From contig NZ_CP025430.1 of NCBI RefSeq assembly GCF_002847445.1, forward strand, positions 434,001 through 498,000: a DNA stretch of 64,000 nt. The letters are read 5' to 3'. Under the pieces are notes generated by a model. It did no database searches and was not told the DNA's origin. It was given only the letters and a program-made list of their open reading frames with translations. Below, piece by piece: positions 17,064 through 24,245 of the stretch (positions are counted from its first letter, which is position 1; every line of letters starts with the position of its first letter). Both the position numbers and the translations under genes were made by a program. This stretch comes from Paracoccus zhejiangensis (lineage in GTDB: Bacteria; Pseudomonadota; Alphaproteobacteria; Rhodobacterales; Rhodobacteraceae).

Positions 17064-18326
17064 ATGCGCAGGGTTGTAGTCACCGGATTGGGAATGGTCA
17101 CGCCGCTGGCCTCGGGGGTCGAGGCGACGTGGGAGCGGCTGTTGGCCGGGAAGTCCGGGGCCGGGCCGATCACGCGGTTCGACGCGAGCAATGTCATCAC
17201 CAAATATGCCTGCGAGATCCCTTACGGCGATGGCAGCGACGGCACCTTCAATCCCGATGACTGGATGGAGCCGAAGGACCGGCGCAAGGTCGATGACTTC
17301 ATCCTTTACGCCATGGCTGCGGCGGTGCAGGCGGTCGAGGATTCGGGCTGGAAGCCGGAAACCGACGCGGACCGCGAGGCGACGGGCGTGATGATCGGCT
17401 CGGGCATCGGCGGGCTGACCTCGATCGCCGAGACCGCCGTGCTGATCAAGGAGCGCGGACCGAAGCGGGTTTCGCCCTTCTTCATCCCCGGCTCGCTGAT
17501 CAACCTCGCCTCGGGGCAGGTCTCGATCCGCTTCGGCTTCAAGGGGCCGAACCATTCGGTGGTCACGGCCTGCTCGACCGGCGCCCATGCCATTGGCGAT
17601 GCGGCGCGGCTGATCATGCTGGGCGATGCCGATGTGATGGTCGCGGGCGGGGCGGAAGCGCCGATCAGCGAGATCGGCATTGCCGGCTTCAACGCCTGCA
17701 AGGCGCTGTCCACCAAGCGCGAGGATGACCCGAAATCGGCCAGCCGGCCCTATGACGCCGACCGGGACGGCTTCGTCATGGGCGAGGGCGCGGGGGTGGT
17801 GGTGCTGGAGGAATACGAGCACGCCAAGGCGCGCGGCGCGAAGATCTATGCCGAGGTGCTGGGTTATGGCCTGTCGGGCGATGCCTATCACATCACCGCC
17901 CCGAGCGAGGATGGCGATGGCGGCTTCCGGGCCATGCGCAACGCGCTGAAAAGCGCCGGGCTGGCACCGGCGGACGTGGATTACATCAACGCCCATGGCA
18001 CCTCGACCATGGCCGACACGATCGAGCTGGGCGCGGTCGAGCGCCTGCTGGGCGACCATGCCAAGGATGCCGTGATGTCCTCGACCAAGTCGAGCATCGG
18101 GCACCTGCTGGGTGCGGCCGGGGCGGTCGAGGCGATCTTCTGCATCCTCGCCATCCGCGACCAGATCGCGCCGCCGACGATCAACCTCGACAACCCGGCG
18201 GTGACGCCGAAGCTGGACCTGGCGGCCAATGCCGCCGTGCGCCGCAAGATCGACGTGGCGCTGTCGAACAGCTTTGGCTTTGGTGGCACCAATGCCAGCC
18301 TGGTCCTTGGCAAGGTCGACGCATGA
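17064..18326 (+). CDS. fabF: 3-oxoacyl-ACP synthase II
   Basis: This 420-residue condensing enzyme elongates fatty acyl-ACP with malonyl-ACP. The Cys-His-His triad is visible: Cys170 in TACSTGAHAIG, His311 in NAHGTST, His347 in SSIGHLLGAAGA. The N-terminal VVVTGLGMVTPLASG and C-terminal FGFGGTNASLV are typical of KAS II. The start ATG at 17064 follows GAGGAAG. The stop overlaps mltG (ATGA). A far longer open frame upstream has no family similarity and is ignored. Confidence 0.96.
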   Translation: MRRVVVTGLGMVTPLASGVEATWERLLAGKSGAGPITRFDASNVITKYACEIPYGDGSDGTFNPDDWMEPKDRRKVDDFILYAMAAAVQAVEDSGWKPETDADREATGVMIGSGIGGLTSIAETAVLIKERGPKRVSPFFIPGSLINLASGQVSIRFGFKGPNHSVVTACSTGAHAIGDAARLIMLGDADVMVAGGAEAPISEIGIAGFNACKALSTKREDDPKSASRPYDADRDGFVMGEGAGVVVLEEYEHAKARGAKIYAEVLGYGLSGDAYHITAPSEDGDGGFRAMRNALKSAGLAPADVDYINAHGTSTMADTIELGAVERLLGDHAKDAVMSSTKSSIGHLLGAAGAVEAIFCILAIRDQIAPPTINLDNPAVTPKLDLAANAAVRRKIDVALSNSFGFGGTNASLVLGKVDA

Positions 18327-19498
18327 TCTGGCGTCATGTTGCCTCGAATTTCCTGACGCTGGCGCTGGTCCTGATGGTGGCGGCGGCGATTGCCGTGGCC
18401 TGGGGCAAGCGGCAGTTCAGCGGGCCGGGGCCAAGCGCCACGGCGCAATGCGTGCAGGTGGCGCAGGGCGCGAGCCTGAACGCGGTGAGCAACCGGCTGG
18501 CCGAGCAGGGGGCGATCAGCAGCGCCTATATCTTCCGCGCCGGGGTGGATTACCAGGGCCGCGCGGGCCAGCTGAAATTCGGCAGCTACATGGTGCCGCC
18601 GGGGGCCAGCATGGAGGATATCGCCGATGCGATCACCGCCGGCGGGCCGTCGACCTGCGGGACCGAGGTGATCTTCCGCGTTGGTGTGCGGGCCAATAGC
18701 GTGGTCCTGCGCGACATCAACCCCGAGACCGGCGCCTATGAGGAGCGGGTAAAATACGACCCGGCCAAGGAAGAAGCACCCGAGGCGATCCTTGCGGCGG
18801 AGCAGCAGCCGGATGCACGTCTGCGCATCGCCGTGGCCGAGGGCGTGACCAGCTGGCAGATCGTCGAGGGGCTGAAAGAGGCCGATTTCATGGCCGGCGA
18901 GGTCGGGGAGGTGCCGGCCGAGGGCAGCCTGGCGCCCGATACCTACGAGGTGAAGCCGGGGGCCGACCGCGCCGCGCTGCTGGCCGAGATGGGCACGCGG
19001 CAGGCGGCGATCCTGGCGGCGGAATGGGAGGCGCGGCCCTTTGGCCTGCCCTATGCCAGCCCGGAAGAGGCGCTGATCATGGCCTCGATCGTGGAAAAGG
19101 AAACCGGCATTCCCGACGAGCGCGAGACGGTTGCCAGCGTCTTCGTCAACCGGCTGGAGGAAGGGATGCGGCTGCAGACCGACCCGACGGTCATCTATGG
19201 CGTGACCGGCGGGCAGGGCATTCTGGACCGCGGCCTGAGGCAATCGGAGCTGAACCGGGCGACGCCCTATAACACCTACCAGATCGACGGTTTGCCGCCG
19301 ACGCCCATCGCCAATCCGGGCAAGGCTGCCATCCATGCGGCGCTGAACCCGGCGGAGACCGAGTTCGTTTTCTTCGTCGCCGATGGCTCGGGTGGCCATG
19401 CCTTTGCCCGGACGCTGGAGGAGCATAATGCCAATGTCGCGCGCTGGCGCGAGATCGAGGCCAGCCAGCCCGCGACCCAGCCCGAGAACGGTGGCTGA
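18323..19498 (+). CDS. mltG: Endolytic peptidoglycan transglycosylase MltG
   Basis: This 391-residue inner-membrane enzyme cleaves nascent glycan strands and helps terminate their synthesis. An N-terminal membrane anchor (about residues 9-28) is followed by a LysM-like region and the YceG catalytic domain, with IVEKETG (likely catalytic Glu258) and the family signature RLQTDPTVIYG. It is translationally coupled to fabF through ATGA, and a hairpin terminator follows. Confidence 0.93.
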   Translation: MIWRHVASNFLTLALVLMVAAAIAVAWGKRQFSGPGPSATAQCVQVAQGASLNAVSNRLAEQGAISSAYIFRAGVDYQGRAGQLKFGSYMVPPGASMEDIADAITAGGPSTCGTEVIFRVGVRANSVVLRDINPETGAYEERVKYDPAKEEAPEAILAAEQQPDARLRIAVAEGVTSWQIVEGLKEADFMAGEVGEVPAEGSLAPDTYEVKPGADRAALLAEMGTRQAAILAAEWEARPFGLPYASPEEALIMASIVEKETGIPDERETVASVFVNRLEEGMRLQTDPTVIYGVTGGQGILDRGLRQSELNRATPYNTYQIDGLPPTPIANPGKAAIHAALNPAETEFVFFVADGSGGHAFARTLEEHNANVARWREIEASQPATQPENGG

Positions 19499-19540
19499 CG
19501 CGAAGCCGCTGGAACTGGGCAGGAATCCACGCCATCATGA

Positions 19541-19572
19541 CCCCCGTGACCGGAACCCGGCGCGGGGGTTTT
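19541..19572 (+). terminator. Rho-independent terminator of fabF-mltG
   Basis: CCCCCG at 19541-19546 pairs with CGGGGG at 19563-19568, followed by TTTT. The loop region contains a further short CCGG pairing. It lies 42 bp behind the mltG stop. Confidence 0.65.
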
Positions 19573-19627
19573 CGTTGGGTCTGATCGCAGGATCTGTTTT
19601 CGGAACGAGCCACAGGAGAAGTTGGTG

Positions 19628-20095
19628 ATGGTGATGAAACTTTCGGACATGTTCGCTTCGCTTGCCCGCAACGCGCAGGATTTCGAGAAACGCGTCGAGA
19701 AGTGGCAGGAAGATTTCCGCGAGCGCGGCGAGGACATGATGGAAAGCGCCAAGAAATGGCGCGAGACCGCCGAGCAGCGGCAGCAGGATCTGGACGCGCA
19801 GATCAAGGGCTATTTCAACGATGCCAGCGAGCAGGTGAAGGCGCAGTGGAACACCGCCAAGACCGACTGGGACCAGGAGGTCGCCAAGATCAAGGCCAAG
19901 GGCGAAGAGATGCGCGTCGCCGCCAAGGACATGCACGAGGAGGACGTGGCCGACTGGTCCGAGGCCTATGCCGCGAACATGGTCGCCTATGCCCAGCAGG
20001 TGCAGGAAGAGGCCAGCAAGGCCGTTGCAGCTGCCGCCGAGGCGCGGGGCAAGGCCGGCAAGGCGGCTGCGCCGGCGGGCAAGAAGAAGGCCTGA
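19628..20095 (+). CDS. Coiled-coil, phasin-like protein of unknown function
   Basis: This 155-residue protein has no signal peptide. It is almost entirely charged amphipathic helix (for example EKRVEKWQEDFRERGED and KKWRETAEQRQQDLDAQ), with a C-terminal Ala/Lys tail ending KKKA. The layout recalls phasins and other surface-coating helical proteins, but no family motif is seen. The ATG at 19628 is 9 bases behind AGGAG (19614-19618); other near starts (GTG 19625, ATG 19634) are spaced less well. It has its own terminator candidate and does not overlap the GTA cluster. Confidence 0.7.
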   Translation: MVMKLSDMFASLARNAQDFEKRVEKWQEDFRERGEDMMESAKKWRETAEQRQQDLDAQIKGYFNDASEQVKAQWNTAKTDWDQEVAKIKAKGEEMRVAAKDMHEEDVADWSEAYAANMVAYAQQVQEEASKAVAAAAEARGKAGKAAAPAGKKKA

Positions 20096-20149
20096 TCGCG
20101 CGGGGATTCGCGTCGAATGGCACTCGCATAGGTTGAATTTTTCTATTGG

Positions 20150-20183
20150 CAGGGGCAGTGTTGCGCAGCGCGCGCTGCCCCTG
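20150..20183. terminator. Hairpin after the coiled-coil protein gene
   Basis: CAGGGGCAGTG pairs with CGCTGCCCCTG (20150-20160 with 20173-20183, one G-T pair), 55 bp behind the preceding stop. Only TTGCGTT follows, so termination strength is uncertain. The remaining gap up to 20383 holds the promoter and hairpin described next. Confidence 0.45.
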
Positions 20184-20251
20184 TTGCGTTATGTAACTAA
20201 TTGTTTTTGCGTGTTTATAGAACGTGAATTGATCGCCCCATGGGTTTCCCA

Positions 20252-20280
20252 TTGACTCACGGAACGCCCTAAAGTAGAAA
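20252..20280 (+). promoter_or_regulatory. Candidate promoter of the GTA cluster
   Basis: TTGACT at 20252-20257 and TAGAAA at 20275-20280 are separated by 17 bp, a sigma-70-like arrangement in an unusually AT-rich stretch. It is the best promoter match in front of GTA gene 1. It precedes an intrinsic terminator-like hairpin by 25 bp. Confidence 0.45.
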
Positions 20281-20304
20281 TTATACATGCTGGGAGAGGT
20301 GGGC

Positions 20305-20337
20305 AAGCGGCCGGGGGTGACCCTTGGGCCGCTTTTT
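20305..20337 (+). terminator. Intrinsic terminator / attenuator in the GTA leader
   Basis: AAGCGGCC (20305-20312) pairs with GGCCGCTT (20327-20334) and runs into a T-stretch to 20337. It stands between the candidate promoter and GTA gene 1 (start 20384). Transcription from that promoter must pass it, which suggests attenuation. Alternatively it ends a short transcript of about 50 nt. Confidence 0.6.
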
Positions 20338-20383
20338 CGTTTCTCGCTCGTGCGGACAGGACACGAGGCGGGGCAGTAACCTG

Positions 20384-20812
20384 ATGGATGACATGACGTG
20401 GGGCGGGGCCGGTGGTCCCGGGGGGCCGTTTGCGGTCCCCGACAGCGTGCCCGAGGCGGACCGCGCGGCGGTGCTGGCGGCGGTCGCGCGGGCGGGTGAG
20501 GCGAAGGACACGGACGGGGTGGCGTTCACCTCGTCGCTGTTCTGGAGCTATGTGGCCGATCTGAAACGCGATTTCGACGAGATGCGGGCGGGTCGCGAGG
20601 TGTCGCTGGATGCCGAGGCGCTGAAGCGGGCGGTGAAATCCGCGCGGGATGTGCGCGAGGCGCTGGTGCTGATGAAGCAGGAGAGGGACAAGGTTGACAA
20701 ACTTCGCAAGGATTTGGCCGGCGGGGTCGGAGGAGGCTGCCTCGACCTTGGCGCCGCACGAGACGAGATCGGGCGCCGCCTGGCTTGCCTGCGCCGAGCC
20801 GGCGGAGGTTGA
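20384..20812 (+). CDS. GTA gene 1: small terminase subunit-like protein
   Basis: This 142-residue protein is the first gene of the GTA cluster. Its central part (VLAAVARAGEAKDTDG through SSLFWSYVADLKRDFDEM) and the helical ALKRAVKSARDVREALVLMK fit the small subunit expected to present DNA to the packaging motor. The identification rests mainly on position before the large terminase. The start at 20384 has only a weak ribosome binding site. The last 119 bases overlap the N-terminus of the large terminase frame, so the C-terminal GGG-rich tail may be a by-product of overprinting. Confidence 0.7.
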   Translation: MDDMTWGGAGGPGGPFAVPDSVPEADRAAVLAAVARAGEAKDTDGVAFTSSLFWSYVADLKRDFDEMRAGREVSLDAEALKRAVKSARDVREALVLMKQERDKVDKLRKDLAGGVGGGCLDLGAARDEIGRRLACLRRAGGG

Positions 20813-22109
20813 CGAATTCCTCGACGGGCTGAGCGAGAACGCGCTGCTGAGCCTGCCCTGGCTGTTCGAGTTCTGGGCGCTGCCGCACCAGCTGCCGCCC
20901 GGGGGCGACTGGAAAAGCTGGGTGATCATGGGCGGGCGGGGCGCGGGCAAGACCCGCGCCGGGTCGGAATGGGTGCGGCGCATGGTCGAGGGGCCGACGG
21001 CCACCGCGCCGGGGCGCTGTCACCGGCTGGCGCTGCTGGGCGAGACCTACGAGCAGGCGCGCGAGGTGATGGTGATGGGCGAGAGCGGCATCCTTGCCTG
21101 CTCGCCTCCCGATCGCCGGCCGGTCTGGGAGGCGGGGCGGCGGCGGCTGGTCTGGGCCAATGGCGCCACGGCGACGGTCTATTCGGCCCATGACTACGAG
21201 GCGCTGCGGGGCCCGCAATTCGACGGCGCCTGGGTCGACGAGCTGGCCAAGTGGCAGAAGGCCGAGGAGGCCTGGGACATGCTGCAATTCGCCCTGCGTC
21301 TGGGCGAGCATCCGCAGCAGGTGGTGACGACGACGCCGAAGAACATCGCGGTGCTGAAGCGCATCCTCGCCAATGCCTCGACGGTGACGACCCATGCGCC
21401 GACCGATGCCAACCGCGCCTACCTGGCGGAAAGCTTCCTGACCGAGGTGGCGGCACGCTATGGCGGCACGCGGCAGGGGCGGCAGGAGCTGGAGGGGGTG
21501 CTGCTCGACGATGTCGAGGGGGCGCTGTGGTCGTCGGCCATGCTGGAGGCGTGCCGGGTCGAGCGGGCGCCGAAGCTGAGCCGGGTGGTCGTGGCGGTCG
21601 ATCCGGCGGTGACGGCGGGGCGCGCCAGCGACGAATGCGGGATCGTGGTGGCCGGTGTGGTCTGCGAGGGGGAGCCGGGCAACTGGCGCGGCTATGTGCT
21701 GGAGGATGCGACCGTCAAGGGCAGCCCGATGGACTGGGCGCGGGCTGCCATCGCGGCGATGGACCGGCATGGGGCCGAGCGGCTGGTGGCCGAGGTGAAC
21801 CAAGGGGGCGATCTGGTCGAGCAGGTGATCCGGCAGGTCGATCCCTTGGTGCCGTTCCGGGGCCTGAGGGCCGGGCGCGGCAAGGGGCTGAGGGCCGAGC
21901 CGGTGGCGGCGCTTTATGAACAGGGTCGGGTCAAGCATCTGCGGACCGGCAATCTGGGGGCGCTGGAGGATCAGCTGACCCAGATGACGGTGCGCGGTTT
22001 CGAGGGGCGCGGCTCGCCCGACCGGCTGGATGCGCTGGTTTGGGCGATCCACGAGCTGATGATCGAACCGGCGGCGGGCTGGCGAAGGCCGCAAGTCCGC
22101 GGGCTGTGA
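20694..22109 (+). CDS. GTA gene 2: large terminase subunit (packaging ATPase-nuclease)
   Basis: This 471-residue motor packages random chromosomal DNA into GTA heads. Walker A is GGRGAGKT at residues 80-87. The Walker B region is GAWVDELAKW. The nuclease-type Asp stretch VVAVDPAVTAGRASDECGIV follows, as in phage TerL. The best start is TTG at 20694 behind GGAGAGG (20680-20686), inside gene 1 and in another frame; no in-frame ATG occurs before the conserved region. A palindromic repeat and a terminator-like hairpin separate it from the portal gene. Confidence 0.92.
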   Translation: MTNFARIWPAGSEEAASTLAPHETRSGAAWLACAEPAEVDEFLDGLSENALLSLPWLFEFWALPHQLPPGGDWKSWVIMGGRGAGKTRAGSEWVRRMVEGPTATAPGRCHRLALLGETYEQAREVMVMGESGILACSPPDRRPVWEAGRRRLVWANGATATVYSAHDYEALRGPQFDGAWVDELAKWQKAEEAWDMLQFALRLGEHPQQVVTTTPKNIAVLKRILANASTVTTHAPTDANRAYLAESFLTEVAARYGGTRQGRQELEGVLLDDVEGALWSSAMLEACRVERAPKLSRVVVAVDPAVTAGRASDECGIVVAGVVCEGEPGNWRGYVLEDATVKGSPMDWARAAIAAMDRHGAERLVAEVNQGGDLVEQVIRQVDPLVPFRGLRAGRGKGLRAEPVAALYEQGRVKHLRTGNLGALEDQLTQMTVRGFEGRGSPDRLDALVWAIHELMIEPAAGWRRPQVRGL

Positions 22110-22116
22110 GGGAGGA

Positions 22117-22162
22117 CCGGGGCGCTGCCCCGGACCCCGGGATATTTTTGCCAAGATGAAAT
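22117..22162 (+). repeat. Rhodobacteral intergenic repeat, copy 1 (inside GTA operon)
   Basis: A GC hairpin GGGGCgctGCCCC is followed by CGGACCCCGGGATATTTTTG and CCAAGATGAAA. The same pattern, GC hairpin then CGGACCCCCG...GGATATT, recurs at 45323-45370. From general knowledge this is a common intergenic repeat of Rhodobacteraceae genomes. Here it sits in the gap between the terminase and portal genes. Confidence 0.6.
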
Positions 22163-22163
22163 G

Positions 22164-22189
22164 GGGTCGTCCTGCGGGGCGGCCCTTTT
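22164..22189 (+). terminator. Terminator-like hairpin between GTA terminase and portal
   Basis: GGGTCGTCC (22164-22172) pairs with GGGCGGCCC (22177-22185) over nine positions, two of them G-U, with a TGCG loop and a following TTTT. It lies inside the GTA operon and would reduce read-through from terminase into portal unless an antiterminator acts. Confidence 0.5.
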
Positions 22190-22215
22190 CATTTGGGGAG
22201 CGCAGGAGGCGGGAG

Positions 22216-23832
22216 ATGGCGTTTCGATTGTTTTCGCGGGAGGGCAAGGCCCCGCCCGTGGTGGAGAAGAAGGCCAGTGCGACCGGGCGGGTGGTGGCCT
22301 TTGCTAGCGGGTCTGGCCGGGTGGCCTGGTCGGCGCGGGATATGGGCAGCCTGACGCGCGGCGGCTTTGTCGGCAATCCGGTGGGCTTCCGCTCGGTCCG
22401 GCTGATCGCCGAGGCGGCGGCGGCGGTGCCCTTGATCTGCCAGGACAAGGAGCGGCGCTATGACAGCCATCCGGTGATCGAGCTGCTGCGCCGGCCCAAT
22501 CCGGGGCAGGGTCGGGCCGAGCTGTTCGAGGCGCTGTTCGGGCAGATGCTGTTGTCCGGCAATGGTTACCTGGAAGCCGTCGGGCTGGGCAAGGACGGGC
22601 TGCCCGAGGAGCTGCATGTGCTGCGCTCGGACCGGATGAGCATCGTGCCGGGGGCGGATGGCTGGCCGGTGGCGTTCGATTACGCGGTGGGCGGGCGCAA
22701 GCATCGTTTCGATATGGCGGGCAGTCCCGATCCGATCTGCCATATCAAGAGCTTCCACCCGCAGGACGACCATTACGGGCTGTCGCCGATGCAGGCGGCG
22801 GCGGTGGCGCTGGATGTGCATAACAGCGCCTCAGCCTGGTCCAAGGCGCTGCTGGATAACGCGGCGCGGCCTTCTGGGGCGATCGTCTACAGGGGCGCGG
22901 ATGGGCAGGGCAGCCTGTCGCCCGAGCAATATGACAGGCTGGTCTCGGAGATCGAGGCGAACCACCAGGGCGCGCGGAATGCCGGGCGGCCGATGCTGCT
23001 GGAGGGCGGGCTCGACTGGAAGGCGATGGGGTTCAGCCCCTCGGACATGGAGTTCCACGAGACCAAGATGGCCGCCGCGCGCGAGATCGCGCTGGCCTTT
23101 GGCGTGCCGCCGATGCTGCTGGGGATTCCCGGCGATGCGACCTATGCGAACTACGCCGAGGCGCATCGGGCATTCTACCGGCTGACCGTGCTGCCGCTGG
23201 CGACGCGGGTGGCAGCGGCGGTGGCCTGGTGGCTGAGCGAGCATCTGGGGGCCGAGGTCGATCTGCGGCCCGATCCCGATGGCGTCCCGGCGCTGGCGGC
23301 CGAGCGTGACCAGCAATGGCGGCGGATCGGCGAGGCGAGCTTCCTGACCGACTCGGAGAAGCGGGCCCTGCTGGGACTGCCGCCGCTGGCAGATGGATGG
23401 GGGCGCGATGGAGGGATCGCGTTTCGTCAAGGATGCCTGGGGCTGGCACGACCAGCGCTTCGAGGCGCAGGAGCGGATCATGGCGCTGCAGTTCGGCGCG
23501 GTCGAGAAGCGGCTGGAGCGGATCGAGGCGCTGATCGAGGGGCTGGAGCGGCGGCTGTGGATGACGGTTTACGGCGTCGTCGCCGTCATCCTGACGCAGG
23601 CCGTGCAGGGAATTCTGGACTATGTGCCGAAAGGGGGCTGAGGGATGGATCTGGAACGGAAATTCGCCGGCGGGGTGCCGGTGCTGAGCAATGGCTCGGT
23701 GATCGAGGGCTATGCGAGCCTCTTCGGGCTGACCGATCAAGGCGGCGATGCGGTCCTGCCGGGCGCCTTCGCGGCGTCGCTGAAGCGGCTGGGATCGGTG
23801 GATCGCAAGGTGCGGATGCTGTGGCAGCATGA
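22216..23832 (+). CDS. GTA gene 3: portal protein, with abnormal C-terminal run-on
   Basis: This HK97-type portal protein forms the ring through which DNA enters the head. Recognisable parts are GGFVGNPVGFRSVRLIAEAA, the central HIKSFHPQDDHYGLSPMQAA, and LAFGVPPMLLGIPGDATYAN. AGGAGG at 22204-22209 supports the ATG at 22216. The recognisable portal ends around LLGLPPLADG. The frame then reads TGG at 23398-23400, where TGA would give a normal 394 residues. It continues to 23832 through the next two genes in a wrong frame, adding about 144 low-complexity residues. This is either a stop-loss mutation or a base error. Confidence 0.88.
   Translation: MAFRLFSREGKAPPVVEKKASATGRVVAFASGSGRVAWSARDMGSLTRGGFVGNPVGFRSVRLIAEAAAAVPLICQDKERRYDSHPVIELLRRPNPGQGRAELFEALFGQMLLSGNGYLEAVGLGKDGLPEELHVLRSDRMSIVPGADGWPVAFDYAVGGRKHRFDMAGSPDPICHIKSFHPQDDHYGLSPMQAAAVALDVHNSASAWSKALLDNAARPSGAIVYRGADGQGSLSPEQYDRLVSEIEANHQGARNAGRPMLLEGGLDWKAMGFSPSDMEFHETKMAAAREIALAFGVPPMLLGIPGDATYANYAEAHRAFYRLTVLPLATRVAAAVAWWLSEHLGAEVDLRPDPDGVPALAAERDQQWRRIGEASFLTDSEKRALLGLPPLADGWGRDGGIAFRQGCLGLARPALRGAGADHGAAVRRGREAAGADRGADRGAGAAAVDDGLRRRRRHPDAGRAGNSGLCAERGLRDGSGTEIRRRGAGAEQWLGDRGLCEPLRADRSRRRCGPAGRLRGVAEAAGIGGSQGADAVAA
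23408..23641 (+). CDS. GTA gene 3.5: head formation protein (rcc01685-like)
   Basis: This 77-residue protein begins MEGSRFVKDAWGWHDQRF, then an amphipathic helix with LERIEALIEGLERRLW, and ends in a single transmembrane-like segment (MTVYGVVAVILTQAVQGIL). Size and place between portal and protease match the small GTA head protein of R. capsulatus known from the rcc01685 family. An earlier in-frame ATG at 23393 is possible but has no ribosome binding site. It lies wholly inside the run-on part of the portal frame. Confidence 0.8.
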   Translation: MEGSRFVKDAWGWHDQRFEAQERIMALQFGAVEKRLERIEALIEGLERRLWMTVYGVVAVILTQAVQGILDYVPKGG

Positions 23833-24166
23833 TCCGGCGCAACCCATCGGAGTCTGGGACGAGATCCGCGAGGATGGCAAGGGGCTGTGGGTCAAGGGAC
23901 GCCTGCTGACGGATGTGGCGCAGGCGCGCGAGGCGGCGGCGCTGATCGGGGCGGGGGCGATCGACGGGCTGTCGATCGGCTATCGCACCATCCGGGCCGA
24001 GCGGGACCAGAAGGGCCGGCGCAGGCTGGCCGAGGTCGAGCTGTGGGAAGTGTCGCTGGTGACCTTCCCGATGCTGCCCGAGGCCAAGCTGGGCAGCAAG
24101 GCTGCCGAGGAGATGCGCGAGATGGCGGCGGTTTTCCTTGCGGCGTCCGAGGCGCTGCGGGGGTGA
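23645..24166 (+). CDS. GTA gene 4: HK97-type prohead protease
   Basis: This 173-residue serine protease processes the capsid protein during head maturation. The fold marker EGYASLFGLTDQGGDAVLPGAF is followed by the catalytic His in MLWQHDPAQPIG and the Ser in DGLSIGYR, the S78 family pattern. The start lies 3 bp behind the gene 3.5 stop. The first third of the gene also lies within the portal run-on frame. Confidence 0.93.
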   Translation: MDLERKFAGGVPVLSNGSVIEGYASLFGLTDQGGDAVLPGAFAASLKRLGSVDRKVRMLWQHDPAQPIGVWDEIREDGKGLWVKGRLLTDVAQAREAAALIGAGAIDGLSIGYRTIRAERDQKGRRRLAEVELWEVSLVTFPMLPEAKLGSKAAEEMREMAAVFLAASEALRG

Positions 24167-24245
24167 GGCGTTCGGGCCGCGCGGGCTGCGCGCGGTTCAG
24201 ACCATGGGGCGGCATCGCCCAGACCAACGTGATGAGGAGAAGGGA

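Noticed and set aside
20287..20379. A 30-codon ORF in the GTA leader
   Set aside because: No ribosome binding site and no known leader motif; mentioned under the attenuator finding only.
20096..20383. 4.5S RNA or tRNA in the gap before the GTA cluster
   Set aside because: No SRP RNA apical motif, no tRNA-like T-loop sequence or cloverleaf.
20526..22448. A 640-codon minus-strand open frame across the terminase gene
   Set aside because: It is antisense to a clear TerL with Walker motifs; Pro/Arg/His-rich shadow.
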